Shown: piece by piece, positions 23,737 through 31,109 of the stretch
Layout: each line of letters opens with the position of its first letter
How positions within the stretch are numbered: position 1 is the stretch's first letter
NCBI GenBank assembly: GCA_017452945.1
Contig: JAFTLD010000047.1
Coordinates: 1-56,456 of the forward strand
Direction of reading: 5' to 3'
Length of the DNA: 56,456 nucleotides
DNA from: Clostridia bacterium
GTDB taxonomy: Bacteria; Bacillota_A; Clostridia; Oscillospirales; CAG-272
The notes under the pieces: model-generated
What the model was told of the DNA's origin: nothing
Database searches by the model: none
Seen by the model: only the letters and a program-made list of their open reading frames with translations
Made by a program: the position numbers and the translations under genes

Positions 23737-24520
23737 TGGCTACAGTGCCATTGCACGCGTATATGACCGACTGAATGCAGAATTGGATTATCGCGCTTGG
23801 GCAGATTTTTTTGAAGCGTGCTTTGACCGCTATCTGCCTACGCGTCCCGAGCTTGTGCTGGATCTTGCTTGCGGCACCGGCAGAATGACGTTGGAGCTGG
23901 CCCGCCGCGGATACGACATGATCGGAGCAGACGGCAGCGAGGACATGCTCAGTGAAGCGATGATGCAAAGCGCTTTGGACGAGTCGCTTGAAAAATCTCC
24001 GTTGTTCATATTACAGGATATGCGCCGCTTTGAGCTGTACGGTACGGTCGGAGCGGTGACATGTTGCTTGGACAGCCTGAATTATCTGACCGGGCAAGGT
24101 GATCTGGACGCTTGCTTTGCCTGCGTGCATAACTACCTGGATCCCGATGGGCTGTTTCTGTTTGATATGAATACGCCTTATCGCTTTACCGAGGTGTACG
24201 GTGACCGTGCTTATATTCTTGAGGACGAGCTGACCGACGAGGACGGCAAAAAGAGCGAGATCTATTGCGGCTGGCAGAATGCATATGATCCCGAAACCAA
24301 ACTGTGTCAGTTTTATTTGTCGCTGTTTGAGCAACAAGAGGACGGCCGCTTTATCCGCTCTGATGAAGTACAGACCGAGCGTTGTTATACGCTTGATGAG
24401 ATCAAGGACGCGCTGCAGCGTGCAGGCCTGGAGCTTTTGGGCGTTTGGTCGGATTATGATTTTTCGCCCGCAACGGAGAATACCGAGCGGTGGTATTTTG
24501 CTGCTCGTGCAAAAAAATAA
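23723..24520 (+). CDS. Class I SAM-dependent methyltransferase
   Basis: A 265-residue cytoplasmic methyltransferase. The SAM-binding motif I is VLDLACGTGRMTLELA (about 45-60), followed by the acidic loop GADGSEDML (about 66-74). The substrate is unknown; the C-terminal LGVWSDYDFSPATENTERWY resembles uncharacterised small-molecule methyltransferases of Clostridia that sit next to hslO or yerC. The start at 23723 follows GGAGA and lies within the 3' end of the YerC gene. It precedes hslO by 12 nt. Confidence 0.88.
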   Translation: MTAYDGYSAIARVYDRLNAELDYRAWADFFEACFDRYLPTRPELVLDLACGTGRMTLELARRGYDMIGADGSEDMLSEAMMQSALDESLEKSPLFILQDMRRFELYGTVGAVTCCLDSLNYLTGQGDLDACFACVHNYLDPDGLFLFDMNTPYRFTEVYGDRAYILEDELTDEDGKKSEIYCGWQNAYDPETKLCQFYLSLFEQQEDGRFIRSDEVQTERCYTLDEIKDALQRAGLELLGVWSDYDFSPATENTERWYFAARAKK

Positions 24521-24532
24521 AGGAGAACCCCT

Positions 24533-25420
24533 ATGGCATCAAGTATTTTGCGCGCCATGACGAGAGATGGCAGCGCACGCATCCACGTAATCAATTCCAA
24601 GGAGATCGTCAATACCATGATTTCCTATCATAATACAACACCGCTTGCAACCGCTACCTTGGGCAGACTTATGACGGTCACTTCGATCATGGGCTGTATG
24701 ATGGGCGAAAAGGAAGATTCGGTCACGGTCATGCTGGGCGGTGACGGCCCTGCGGGCAGAGTGCTGGCGGTCAGTGACTATATCGGCAACGTGCGTGGCA
24801 ATATTCAGAATCCGGGTGTAGATCTGCCACTCAAATCCAACGGTAAGCTGGACGTCGGCGGTGCGGTCGGTAAAGGCCTTTTGACCATTATTAAGGATAT
24901 GGGCGGTGAGCAGCCCACCAATGGCTCGATTGAGCTTGTCAGCGGAGAGATCGCAGAGGACGTAGCCACGTATTTTGCGCAAAGTGAGCAGATTCCTACC
25001 GTGTGTGCGCTTGGCGTGCTGGTGGATACCGATTGGTCGTGCCGTGCTGCGGGCGGTGTGCTGATCCAGCTGCTGCCTTTTGCGGATAACGTGACCGTTG
25101 AGGCGCTGGAGAAGAATATCGGTGCGCTTTCTAACGTGTCAGCGCTCTTTGACCGCGGTATGAGCAATCAGGAAATTGCGGACATTGCACTGGCAGGGAT
25201 CGAATATGACGTGTTCGACGAGCTGGACGTGGAGTACCGTTGTAATTGCTCGCGTGAGCGCGTGGAAAAGGCGCTGATCACGCTGGGACGCGGTGAGATG
25301 GAAAAGCTGCTTGCAGAACAGAAGGCAGAGGGGAAGGGCGAGGAGCTTGAGGTCTGCTGCCGCTTCTGTGACAAGAAATATTACTTCGGACAGACAGACG
25401 TAGACAAGATGTTTGGCTAA
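24533..25420 (+). CDS. hslO: Redox-regulated chaperone Hsp33
   Basis: A 295-residue cytoplasmic holdase chaperone activated by oxidation. The C-terminal zinc switch is complete: CxC at 237/239 ([10 protein letters not shown]) and CxxC at 276/279 ([11 protein letters not shown]). The N-terminal core domain has the expected length. Under oxidative stress the four cysteines release zinc and form disulfides, exposing the binding surface. It has an AGGAG site and is the last gene of the YerC-methyltransferase-HslO operon, ending with a terminator. Confidence 0.95.
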   Translation: MASSILRAMTRDGSARIHVINSKEIVNTMISYHNTTPLATATLGRLMTVTSIMGCMMGEKEDSVTVMLGGDGPAGRVLAVSDYIGNVRGNIQNPGVDLPLKSNGKLDVGGAVGKGLLTIIKDMGGEQPTNGSIELVSGEIAEDVATYFAQSEQIPTVCALGVLVDTDWSCRAAGGVLIQLLPFADNVTVEALEKNIGALSNVSALFDRGMSNQEIADIALAGIEYDVFDELDVEYRCNCSRERVEKALITLGRGEMEKLLAEQKAEGKGEELEVCCRFCDKKYYFGQTDVDKMFG

Positions 25421-25427
25421 TTGGCAC

Positions 25428-25457
25428 AAAAAGGGGCGACGAAAGTCGCCTCTTTTT
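25428..25457 (+). terminator. Terminator after hslO
   Basis: AAAAAGGGGCGAC with GTCGCCTCTTTTT. Confidence 0.85.
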
Positions 25458-25506
25458 GACTAAATCCGATATTTTGAAATTTTTCAAAAAAATTTGAAAA
25501 AAAGGC

Positions 25507-25535
25507 TTGACAAACCGAAACCTCCGTGCTATAAT
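25507..25535 (+). promoter_or_regulatory. Promoter of the Val-Asp-Phe-Gly tRNA operon
   Basis: TTGACA (25507-25512), 17-bp spacer, TATAAT (25530-25535), both exact. Confidence 0.9.
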
Positions 25536-25567
25536 ATACGAGTCGTCGCAAGAACGGCAGCCAAAAT

Positions 25568-25643
25568 GGGAGCATAGCTCAGTTGGGAGAGCATCTGCCT
25601 TACAAGCAGAGGGTCATAGGTTCGAGCCCTATTGTTCCCACCA
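25568..25643 (+). tRNA. tRNA-Val(TAC), CCA encoded
   Basis: Acceptor GGGAGCA with TGTTCCC, anticodon loop CTTACAA (TAC), T-loop GGTTCGAGCCC, discriminator A at 25640. Confidence 0.95.
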
Positions 25644-25646
25644 TTT

Positions 25647-25723
25647 GGCCCGGTAGCTCAGTTGGTTAGAGCGCTAGCCTGTCACGCTAGAGGTCGTGGG
25701 TTCGAGCCCCATCCGGGTCGCCA
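25647..25723 (+). tRNA. tRNA-Asp(GTC), CCA encoded (copy 1)
   Basis: Acceptor GGCCCGG with CCGGGTC, anticodon loop CTGTCAC (GTC), discriminator G at 25720. Identical to the minus-strand copy at 26481-26557. Confidence 0.95.
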
Positions 25724-25732
25724 ACTAAATAA

Positions 25733-25808
25733 GCCTCTGTAGCTCAGTTGGTAGAGCAGGGGACTGAAAATCCCCGTGTCGTTGGTTCGATTCCGACCGG
25801 AGGCACCA
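25733..25808 (+). tRNA. tRNA-Phe(GAA), CCA encoded
   Basis: Acceptor GCCTCTG with CGGAGGC, anticodon loop CTGAAAA (GAA), discriminator A at 25805. Not duplicated in the minus-strand operon. Confidence 0.95.
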
Positions 25809-25811
25809 CAT

Positions 25812-25887
25812 GCGGATTTAGCTCATTTGGTAGAGCGCCACCTTGCCAAGGTGGAGGTGGCGGGTTCGAGCCCCGTAATCCGCTCCA
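25812..25887 (+). tRNA. tRNA-Gly(GCC), CCA encoded (copy 1)
   Basis: Acceptor GCGGATT with AATCCGC, anticodon loop TTGCCAA (GCC), discriminator T at 25884. Identical to the minus-strand copy at 26386-26461. Confidence 0.95.
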
Positions 25888-25937
25888 ACTAAAACAAACC
25901 ACCCTAACGCAAAGCGGTAGGGTGGTTTGTTTTAGTT
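25887..25937 (+). terminator. Terminator of the plus-strand tRNA operon
   Basis: Perfect 20-bp stem: AACTAAAACAAACCACCCTA (25887-25906) with its complement at 25918-25937. Confidence 0.9.
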
Positions 25938-26340
25938 GAAACGTATCTCGGCTCGAACCCCGCATGAGCGTCGCTTTGCGACGCCATGCAAGGTTTGCGC
26001 CGGATACGTGAACGGATAGGGCAAACTTTGGCGCAAACATGGGTTCTGAGCCCCGCCATAACCTTTGAACTGATTTGAAAATGTTTTGTTTTGGAAATCC
26101 GAAATTTATTAGCAGCCTACACAAAGAAATTATATGGATGTGTCTACATCCGGTGTTTTGTTTTCTCGTGCGGATCACGGGGCTCAGAACCCTTTTCTCA
26201 AACCCGCGGAGCGGATTACGAGGCTCAGAACCCATATTTGCCGCTTCGCGTCAAATGTCGAGGTGGCATATAGCATGGAGTAAACCCATTCGGTTGCGTG
26301 CCACCTCGAAGCGGGTGAGAGCAATCCCGTAATCCGCGCG
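25938..26340. repeat. Degenerate copies of the tRNA-Gly 3' end in both orientations
   Basis: Between the two convergent tRNA operons at least five partial copies of the tRNA-Gly T-arm and acceptor can be read. Inverted: about 25950-25962 (GGCTCGAACCCC), 26172-26192 and 26211-26232 (CGGATTACGAGGCTCAGAAC). Direct: about 26041-26056 (GGGTTCTGAGCCCCG) and 26310-26340 (ending CCCGTAATCCGC). Three of them share an inserted T in the T-loop (GGTTCTGAG instead of GGTTCGAG), so they derive from each other and not independently from the tRNA. A GAGGTGGCA/TGCCACCTC hairpin lies at 26261-26309. No credible gene is present. Confidence 0.65.
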
Positions 26341-26386
26341 AGAAAACAAAACACCCGATGCATGTGCATCGGGTGCTTTGTTTTCT
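26341..26386 (-). terminator. Terminator of the minus-strand Asp-Gly tRNA operon
   Basis: A 22-bp stem with one mismatch and a 2-nt loop, 26341-26362 against 26365-26386. It abuts the CCA of tRNA-Gly. Flanking copies of the tRNA-Gly acceptor (CGTAATCCGC at the left, GCGGATTACG at the right) extend the palindrome outward. Confidence 0.85.
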
Positions 26387-26461
26387 GGAGCGGATTACGG
26401 GGCTCGAACCCGCCACCTCCACCTTGGCAAGGTGGCGCTCTACCAAATGAGCTAAATCCGC
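26386..26461 (-). tRNA. tRNA-Gly(GCC), CCA encoded (copy 2)
   Basis: Reverse-strand gene identical in every base to the plus-strand copy at 25812-25887. CCA at 26388-26386. Confidence 0.95.
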
Positions 26462-26480
26462 ATATTGAACTGAAAGAAGT

Positions 26481-26557
26481 TGGCGACCCGGATGGGGCTC
26501 GAACCCACGACCTCTAGCGTGACAGGCTAGCGCTCTAACCAACTGAGCTACCGGGCC
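26481..26557 (-). tRNA. tRNA-Asp(GTC), CCA encoded (copy 2)
   Basis: Identical to the plus-strand copy at 25647-25723. CCA at 26483-26481. First gene of the minus-strand operon. Confidence 0.95.
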
Positions 26558-26575
26558 GTATCTCTCAGCCGCATT

Positions 26576-26604
26576 ATTATAACACAGCACTTTTGCCTTG
26601 TCAA
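26576..26604 (-). promoter_or_regulatory. Promoter of the Asp-Gly tRNA operon
   Basis: Minus-strand TTGACA (26604-26599), 17-bp spacer, TATAAT (26581-26576). The spacer differs from that of the plus-strand operon, so the duplication did not include the promoter or the promoters have diverged. Confidence 0.88.
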
Positions 26605-26640
26605 GTGCTTTTTGCGAAAAAAATCCAAAAAATATTGCAA

Positions 26641-26676
26641 AAAAATACTGTGGAAATCATCCCACAGTATTTTATT
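26641..26676 (-). terminator. Terminator of the TIM-barrel gene
   Basis: AAAATACTGTGG with CCACAGTATTTT across a short loop, directly downstream of the minus-strand gene at 26680. Confidence 0.85.
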
Positions 26677-26679
26677 CTT

Positions 26680-27531
26680 TTATATTTGCCCCGCCAATCT
26701 CTTGGCAATATTCGCAAGCTCCCGCTCGGCTGCATCTCTTTGGTCTGCGGGCGTTTTGCCGCTGACCTGCGTTTCGATCGAAACGGGGCATGTGCAATCA
26801 ATTTCAGCCAAAGCCTTGGCAAAATCATCCCAATCGATCACACCCTCACCCGGCAGCATATGTCTGTCGGCTCTGCCGTCGTTGTCATGTACGTGCAGCG
26901 CACGCAGGTATTCCTTGCCCAAAAGGCGCACCGCATCGGCAGGGGAGAGCCCGAATACCGAGCAATGTCCCGTGTCAAGGCAAACGCGCATGTAGGGAGA
27001 GTCGATCTGTTTGACAAAGCGCAAAATCTGTTCGGGTGTGGAGAGTGAAAGCGCAAGCATAGGCATGTTTTCAAAGCAAATGGTCGTGTCGTGTGCCTTT
27101 GCTACTTCGCAAAGGCGGGAGAAAAATTCCAAGTTCATCTCCCAAAGCTTTTCGGGCTCTGGATCCTGCCAATCGCCGAACGGCATGATGGGATGGATGA
27201 TAAAATTGGGGCAGCCCAAAATCTGACATCCAAGGATGGAGCGTGACATTTTTTCAAATCTCTCCTCGCGCTCCTCGGGCGTGGAGTCCTGCGGCGGCCA
27301 ACGCCAAGGGCCGTGTGCCTGATAGATCTCGATTCCCGCGTTTTCCGCATCACGGCGAATGCCGCGCAGTGTACGCTCAAATCCCGCGGCATCCAGGGCA
27401 AACAAAGGATCCTCAGTATGCACAAGTCCTTGATAATCGGTGCAATCGTAACCGTGCTGCTTCATGCGTTCAAAAGCAGCAGCGTGACTGCCGAGATACA
27501 AATATGCGCTATCAACGATTCCGGTTTTCAT
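26680..27531 (-). CDS. Sugar phosphate isomerase/epimerase (xylose isomerase-like TIM barrel)
   Basis: A 283-residue cytoplasmic TIM-barrel protein of the AP_endonuc_2/IolE-like family. Characteristic blocks are EIYQAHGPWRWPPQ (strand 2), NFIIHPIMPFG (strand 3), ICFENMPM with a metal-binding Glu (strand 4), VCLDTGHCSVFG with Asp and His (strand 5), LHVHDNDGRAD (strand 7) and SIETQVSG with the last Glu. It probably isomerises or epimerises a sugar or inositol derivative with Mn or Zn; the substrate is unknown. ATG 27531 has a GGAGG site. It is transcribed alone. Confidence 0.87.
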   Translation of the reverse strand: MKTGIVDSAYLYLGSHAAAFERMKQHGYDCTDYQGLVHTEDPLFALDAAGFERTLRGIRRDAENAGIEIYQAHGPWRWPPQDSTPEEREERFEKMSRSILGCQILGCPNFIIHPIMPFGDWQDPEPEKLWEMNLEFFSRLCEVAKAHDTTICFENMPMLALSLSTPEQILRFVKQIDSPYMRVCLDTGHCSVFGLSPADAVRLLGKEYLRALHVHDNDGRADRHMLPGEGVIDWDDFAKALAEIDCTCPVSIETQVSGKTPADQRDAAERELANIAKRLAGQI

Positions 27532-27655
27532 AATCAGCCTCCGTTTTGACATAGTTCTATCATAATTATATCACATTTTGTAGATAATGCAATAAAAAAT
27601 AAGAGGAATGAGAGGATTTTTTTACTCGGGCTGTCCGAAGATGTCATCATATCGG

Positions 27656-27684
27656 TTGACTTTTATTCAAAAAAATAGTATAAT
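27656..27684 (+). promoter_or_regulatory. Promoter of the MoxR-DUF58-VWA operon
   Basis: TTGACT (27656-27661), 17-bp spacer, TATAAT (27679-27684). Confidence 0.85.
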
Positions 27685-27746
27685 TACTATTAAGTATATA
27701 ATGGGATAGTATTAATTCCATAACAAGATAAAGGATGGTTGTATTT

Positions 27747-29192
27747 ATGGGACAAGGTTACCGTAAATTCAAACGGCGTATGCTGTGCGCTTGCTTGTTG
27801 CGCAGTATTCTGCCCGGTGTTTCTTTGGCACTGGCGGTTTTCGCCGTGTTGTTTACACTATATAAACGAATGATCATACCTCTCTCCCCGTTGCCGGCTG
27901 CCGGGATTGCAGCAGGCTTGGGGTTGCTTTTGTGGGGAGGGTTGTTTGTTGCGCTGTACCCATATAAAAAGCGATTGGCGCGCAAGCTGGACAAGGAGCT
28001 TGCTTTGCGTCAGGGCGTGCAGACCATGCTGGCATTTTCGAACCGTCAGGATGACATCATGGTGCTGCAGCGCGAACAGACAGATGCTCGCTTGCAAGCA
28101 ACACCTGTAAAAAAGCTGAAAATCAAGCACGTTTGGACTTGCTTTGTGTGCTTTGCGGTGGCGATTGGCTTGACTGTAACAGCGTTTGCGATTCCCGTAA
28201 AGCTGCCCGAGCCGCCTCCCACACCCGTCGATCCGCCCTTTGAGTTGGGCGAATGGGAAGCGGTTGCGCTGCAGGATCTGATCAGAGAGGTGCAAGAGTC
28301 CACCATGACCGATCCTGCCAAGACGCAGATTGTCGAGGTGTTGCAGACGCTTTTGAATGCTTTGTATGAAACCGAGACCGAAAGCCGTATGAAAACGTTG
28401 GTGGTGGATACCGTGGTATCGGTGCGCGGCTTTGCGGATGGTGTAGTCACGCAGCGCAGCTTTGCCCCAATCATGAGTGCAAGCGGATCTTCCTTTACAC
28501 GGGATCTTGAAAAGGCCTTGGAAATCTCGGATCAGACCGCTTTCAGACAAGCCTTGGATGGCATTGTGGCCGAATTGTGCGAGATAGATGACAAGCAGCT
28601 GCTGATCGAAACCGTTCACGTGTTCTCCGAGGAACTGAAAATGGTGCTTCGCAATGCCGGGGCTGATGAGCAGGATGCATTGTATCTGGAGATCGAAAAG
28701 TTGTCCAATGGGCTTGCAGACGCAGTGGTCACGCTGGAAAAATACACGCTGGAACCCGGTTATAACAAAATCAAGGATGCTTTTGGCGTAGCCTATACCG
28801 GCATGGGAAAGGCTATGACACAGCAACGTTATGATGCTGAGATGGGCGCGCATGTGGAAAGCCGCCTTTTGGAGATCTTCGGCATGTCTGTACAGGACTT
28901 ACCCGGCGTTGAAGGAGAGGACGAAGGACCGCAGACTCCCGGAGACTACGAAGAGGACGATGACGACCAGACCATCACGGACGGCGGTCTTGGCAGCGGT
29001 GAGCTGATCGTGGGCAGCCAGGATATCATCTACGATCCCTCGCGCGAGGATTACGTAAAATACAGTGAAGTCATTGACATATATAACGCAATTTTCTTGG
29101 AAAACAAAATAGACGGTGTGCTGTCCGAAGAGGCCGCAGCACTCATCGAAGCATATTTCACGGCGCTGTTCAGCCCGTCCAACAAAGATTGA
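27747..29192 (+). CDS. Membrane protein of the MoxR-VWA operon
   Basis: A 481-residue protein with a basic N-terminus, two close membrane segments (about 18-40 and 46-70), a cytoplasmic loop and a third segment near 135-155 (WTCFVCFAVAIGLTVTAFAI), followed by a Pro-rich linker (PEPPPTPVDPP) and an extracytoplasmic helical domain with an acidic stretch (EEDDDDQ) near 415-420. No enzyme motif is seen. The position as first gene in front of the MoxR ATPase suggests a membrane anchor or substrate of the MoxR-VWA system. The ATG at 27747 is preferred; an in-frame ATG at 27735 overlaps the AAAGGA site. Confidence 0.75.
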   Translation: MGQGYRKFKRRMLCACLLRSILPGVSLALAVFAVLFTLYKRMIIPLSPLPAAGIAAGLGLLLWGGLFVALYPYKKRLARKLDKELALRQGVQTMLAFSNRQDDIMVLQREQTDARLQATPVKKLKIKHVWTCFVCFAVAIGLTVTAFAIPVKLPEPPPTPVDPPFELGEWEAVALQDLIREVQESTMTDPAKTQIVEVLQTLLNALYETETESRMKTLVVDTVVSVRGFADGVVTQRSFAPIMSASGSSFTRDLEKALEISDQTAFRQALDGIVAELCEIDDKQLLIETVHVFSEELKMVLRNAGADEQDALYLEIEKLSNGLADAVVTLEKYTLEPGYNKIKDAFGVAYTGMGKAMTQQRYDAEMGAHVESRLLEIFGMSVQDLPGVEGEDEGPQTPGDYEEDDDDQTITDGGLGSGELIVGSQDIIYDPSREDYVKYSEVIDIYNAIFLENKIDGVLSEEAAALIEAYFTALFSPSNKD

Positions 29193-29212
29193 TCAAAGGA
29201 AGGTATAGAAAC

Positions 29213-30205
29213 ATGGGAAACAATATCGAAAACGTAAAGAGATTCAGCGAACAGGCTGAAAAGATCAGAGCTGAGCTCAAGCGCGACGTGGTTGGCCAGA
29301 CCGAGGTCGTGGAAAACGTCATCATTGCCATCGTTGCGGGCGGCAACGTGCTCTTGGAGGGCGTACCCGGTGTAGGTAAGACCAGATTGGTTCGCTCTTT
29401 GGGCAGAATTCTCAATTTGCCCTTCTCGCGTATCCAGTTTACGCCCGACCTGATGCCTTCCGACGTGACCGGTATGAACGTCATTGAAAAGGACGAAAAC
29501 GGCAAGATGAAGCAGGTGTTCAACAAGGGCCCGATTTTTGCCAATCTGGTGCTGGCGGACGAGATCAACCGTGCAACTCCCAAGACCCAGTCTGCAATGC
29601 TGGAGGTCATGCAGGAGCATAAGGTGACCGTTTCAAATCAGACCTACCGCTTGGAGGAGCCCTTTTTCGTGCTGGCAACCGAGAACCCCATCGAGCAGGA
29701 CGGTACCTATCCGCTGCCCGAGGCACAGATGGACAGATTTATGTTCAAGCTGCTCATGACCTTCCCCACTAAGCAGGAGCTGGTGGATATCGTCAAGATG
29801 ACGCAGATCACCATGGAAGAAACCGCACAGGCACAGGTGGACGGTGCGACCATTCTGGAAATGAGAGAGCTGGCGGCAACCGTTCCGGTCATTGACGAGG
29901 TCATGGAATATGCGGTCGCGCTTGTTGCAGGTACGCATCCCGAGCTGGATAAGCCTTCGGATACCGCTAAGAAGTACATCAAGTACGGTGCATCCCCCCG
30001 TGCTGCCCAAGCCTTGATTACATGCGCCAAGGTGCGCGCACTCCTGAACGGCAATTATAACGTGGCTTACGAGGATATCGACGCGCTTGCATGTCCAGTT
30101 CTGCGCCACAGAATCAAGATCAACTATACCGCGGTCAACGATAAGCTGAGCGTGGATGACGTGATCGGTATGCTGATCAAAGAGAACAAAAAGCTGAAGA
30201 AATAA
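29213..30205 (+). CDS. MoxR-family AAA+ ATPase
   Basis: A 330-residue cytoplasmic ATPase. Walker A is GVPGVGKT (50-57), Walker B is LVLADE (112-117) followed by INRATPKTQSAMLEVMQE, and sensor 1 is in VLATENPIEQ (about 154-163). MoxR ATPases act as chaperones that insert metals or assemble complexes together with VWA-domain proteins. It is followed 19 nt later by a DUF58 protein and two VWA proteins, the classic MoxR-DUF58-VWA order. It has an AAGGAAGG site. Confidence 0.95.
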   Translation: MGNNIENVKRFSEQAEKIRAELKRDVVGQTEVVENVIIAIVAGGNVLLEGVPGVGKTRLVRSLGRILNLPFSRIQFTPDLMPSDVTGMNVIEKDENGKMKQVFNKGPIFANLVLADEINRATPKTQSAMLEVMQEHKVTVSNQTYRLEEPFFVLATENPIEQDGTYPLPEAQMDRFMFKLLMTFPTKQELVDIVKMTQITMEETAQAQVDGATILEMRELAATVPVIDEVMEYAVALVAGTHPELDKPSDTAKKYIKYGASPRAAQALITCAKVRALLNGNYNVAYEDIDALACPVLRHRIKINYTAVNDKLSVDDVIGMLIKENKKLKK

Positions 30206-30224
30206 GAATTAAGAGATTATACGT

Positions 30225-31109
30225 ATGAGTAGATTTACAGTCAACGAAGCGTTTTTGAGCCAGCTGGAGCTTTTGCAATCGCTGCTCAAGCATAACGTTG
30301 CGGGTATGTTCGGCGGTAACCGACAGAGCAAGAACTACGGCTCATCCTGTGAGTTTGCGGACTTGCGAGATTACGTACCCGGTGACGATATTACCAAGAT
30401 CGACTGGAATGCCTACGCCCGATTTGAAAAGCTGTACACAAAGCTGTATCTCGATGAACGCCAGATGCATACGCGCATCTATATTGACGCCAGCCGCTCC
30501 ATGGATTACGGAGCAGGGCAGAAAGCCGAGCAGGCCTTACGCCTGGCTGCCGCCTTTGCATACCTTTCGGTTTGCGAGATGGACAAGGTTTCGATCTATG
30601 CCATCCGCGAGAAAGAGGTGCTGCCGCTGGTCAGCGGTATGGTGGGCAAGCAATCGTATATCAACTGCATCGGTGCGCTCAACGACCTTGCCTTTGAGGG
30701 CGACAGCTATATCAGCGAGGCGATCATGCCCACAAGCGTGGGGCGTGGGGACGGCATGTCGATTTTGATCTCTGACTTTTTGACCGACCACGATTATGAG
30801 GATGCAATCGGCTATCTGGTGGACAAAAAGCGTGACGTGCTTTGTCTGCAGGTGCTTTCGCGCGAGGAGCTCAATCCGCAGCTGCGCGACAAGATGCACC
30901 TGTTCGATTCCGAGAATGCGGGCAACACGTGGCGTCGCAACATTGACCGCGACATTGCCGCAGCCTACAAGCAAGCATTGGCATATGCGACCGGTCGCAT
31001 TGAGGAGTTTTGCCGTGCGCGCGGTGCTTCATATCTGTTGGTGGATGCAACGCAGAGCATGGGTGAGATCTTCTTTGGAAGTCTTGTGGATATGGAGGTG
31101 ATCAAATGA
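30225..31109 (+). CDS. DUF58 domain protein
   Basis: A 294-residue protein without membrane segments. The DUF58 hallmark is FADLRDYVPGDDITKIDWNA (about 47-66), followed by RIYIDASRSMDYG, a VWA-like metal site DxSxS (about 88-94). DUF58 proteins are partners of MoxR ATPases; their biochemical role is not established. The end overlaps the next gene by 4 nt (ATGA). Confidence 0.93.
   Translation: MSRFTVNEAFLSQLELLQSLLKHNVAGMFGGNRQSKNYGSSCEFADLRDYVPGDDITKIDWNAYARFEKLYTKLYLDERQMHTRIYIDASRSMDYGAGQKAEQALRLAAAFAYLSVCEMDKVSIYAIREKEVLPLVSGMVGKQSYINCIGALNDLAFEGDSYISEAIMPTSVGRGDGMSILISDFLTDHDYEDAIGYLVDKKRDVLCLQVLSREELNPQLRDKMHLFDSENAGNTWRRNIDRDIAAAYKQALAYATGRIEEFCRARGASYLLVDATQSMGEIFFGSLVDMEVIK

Noticed and set aside
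25938..26340. Small frames between the convergent tRNA operons
   Set aside because: They consist of tRNA-derived repeats and lack ribosome binding sites.
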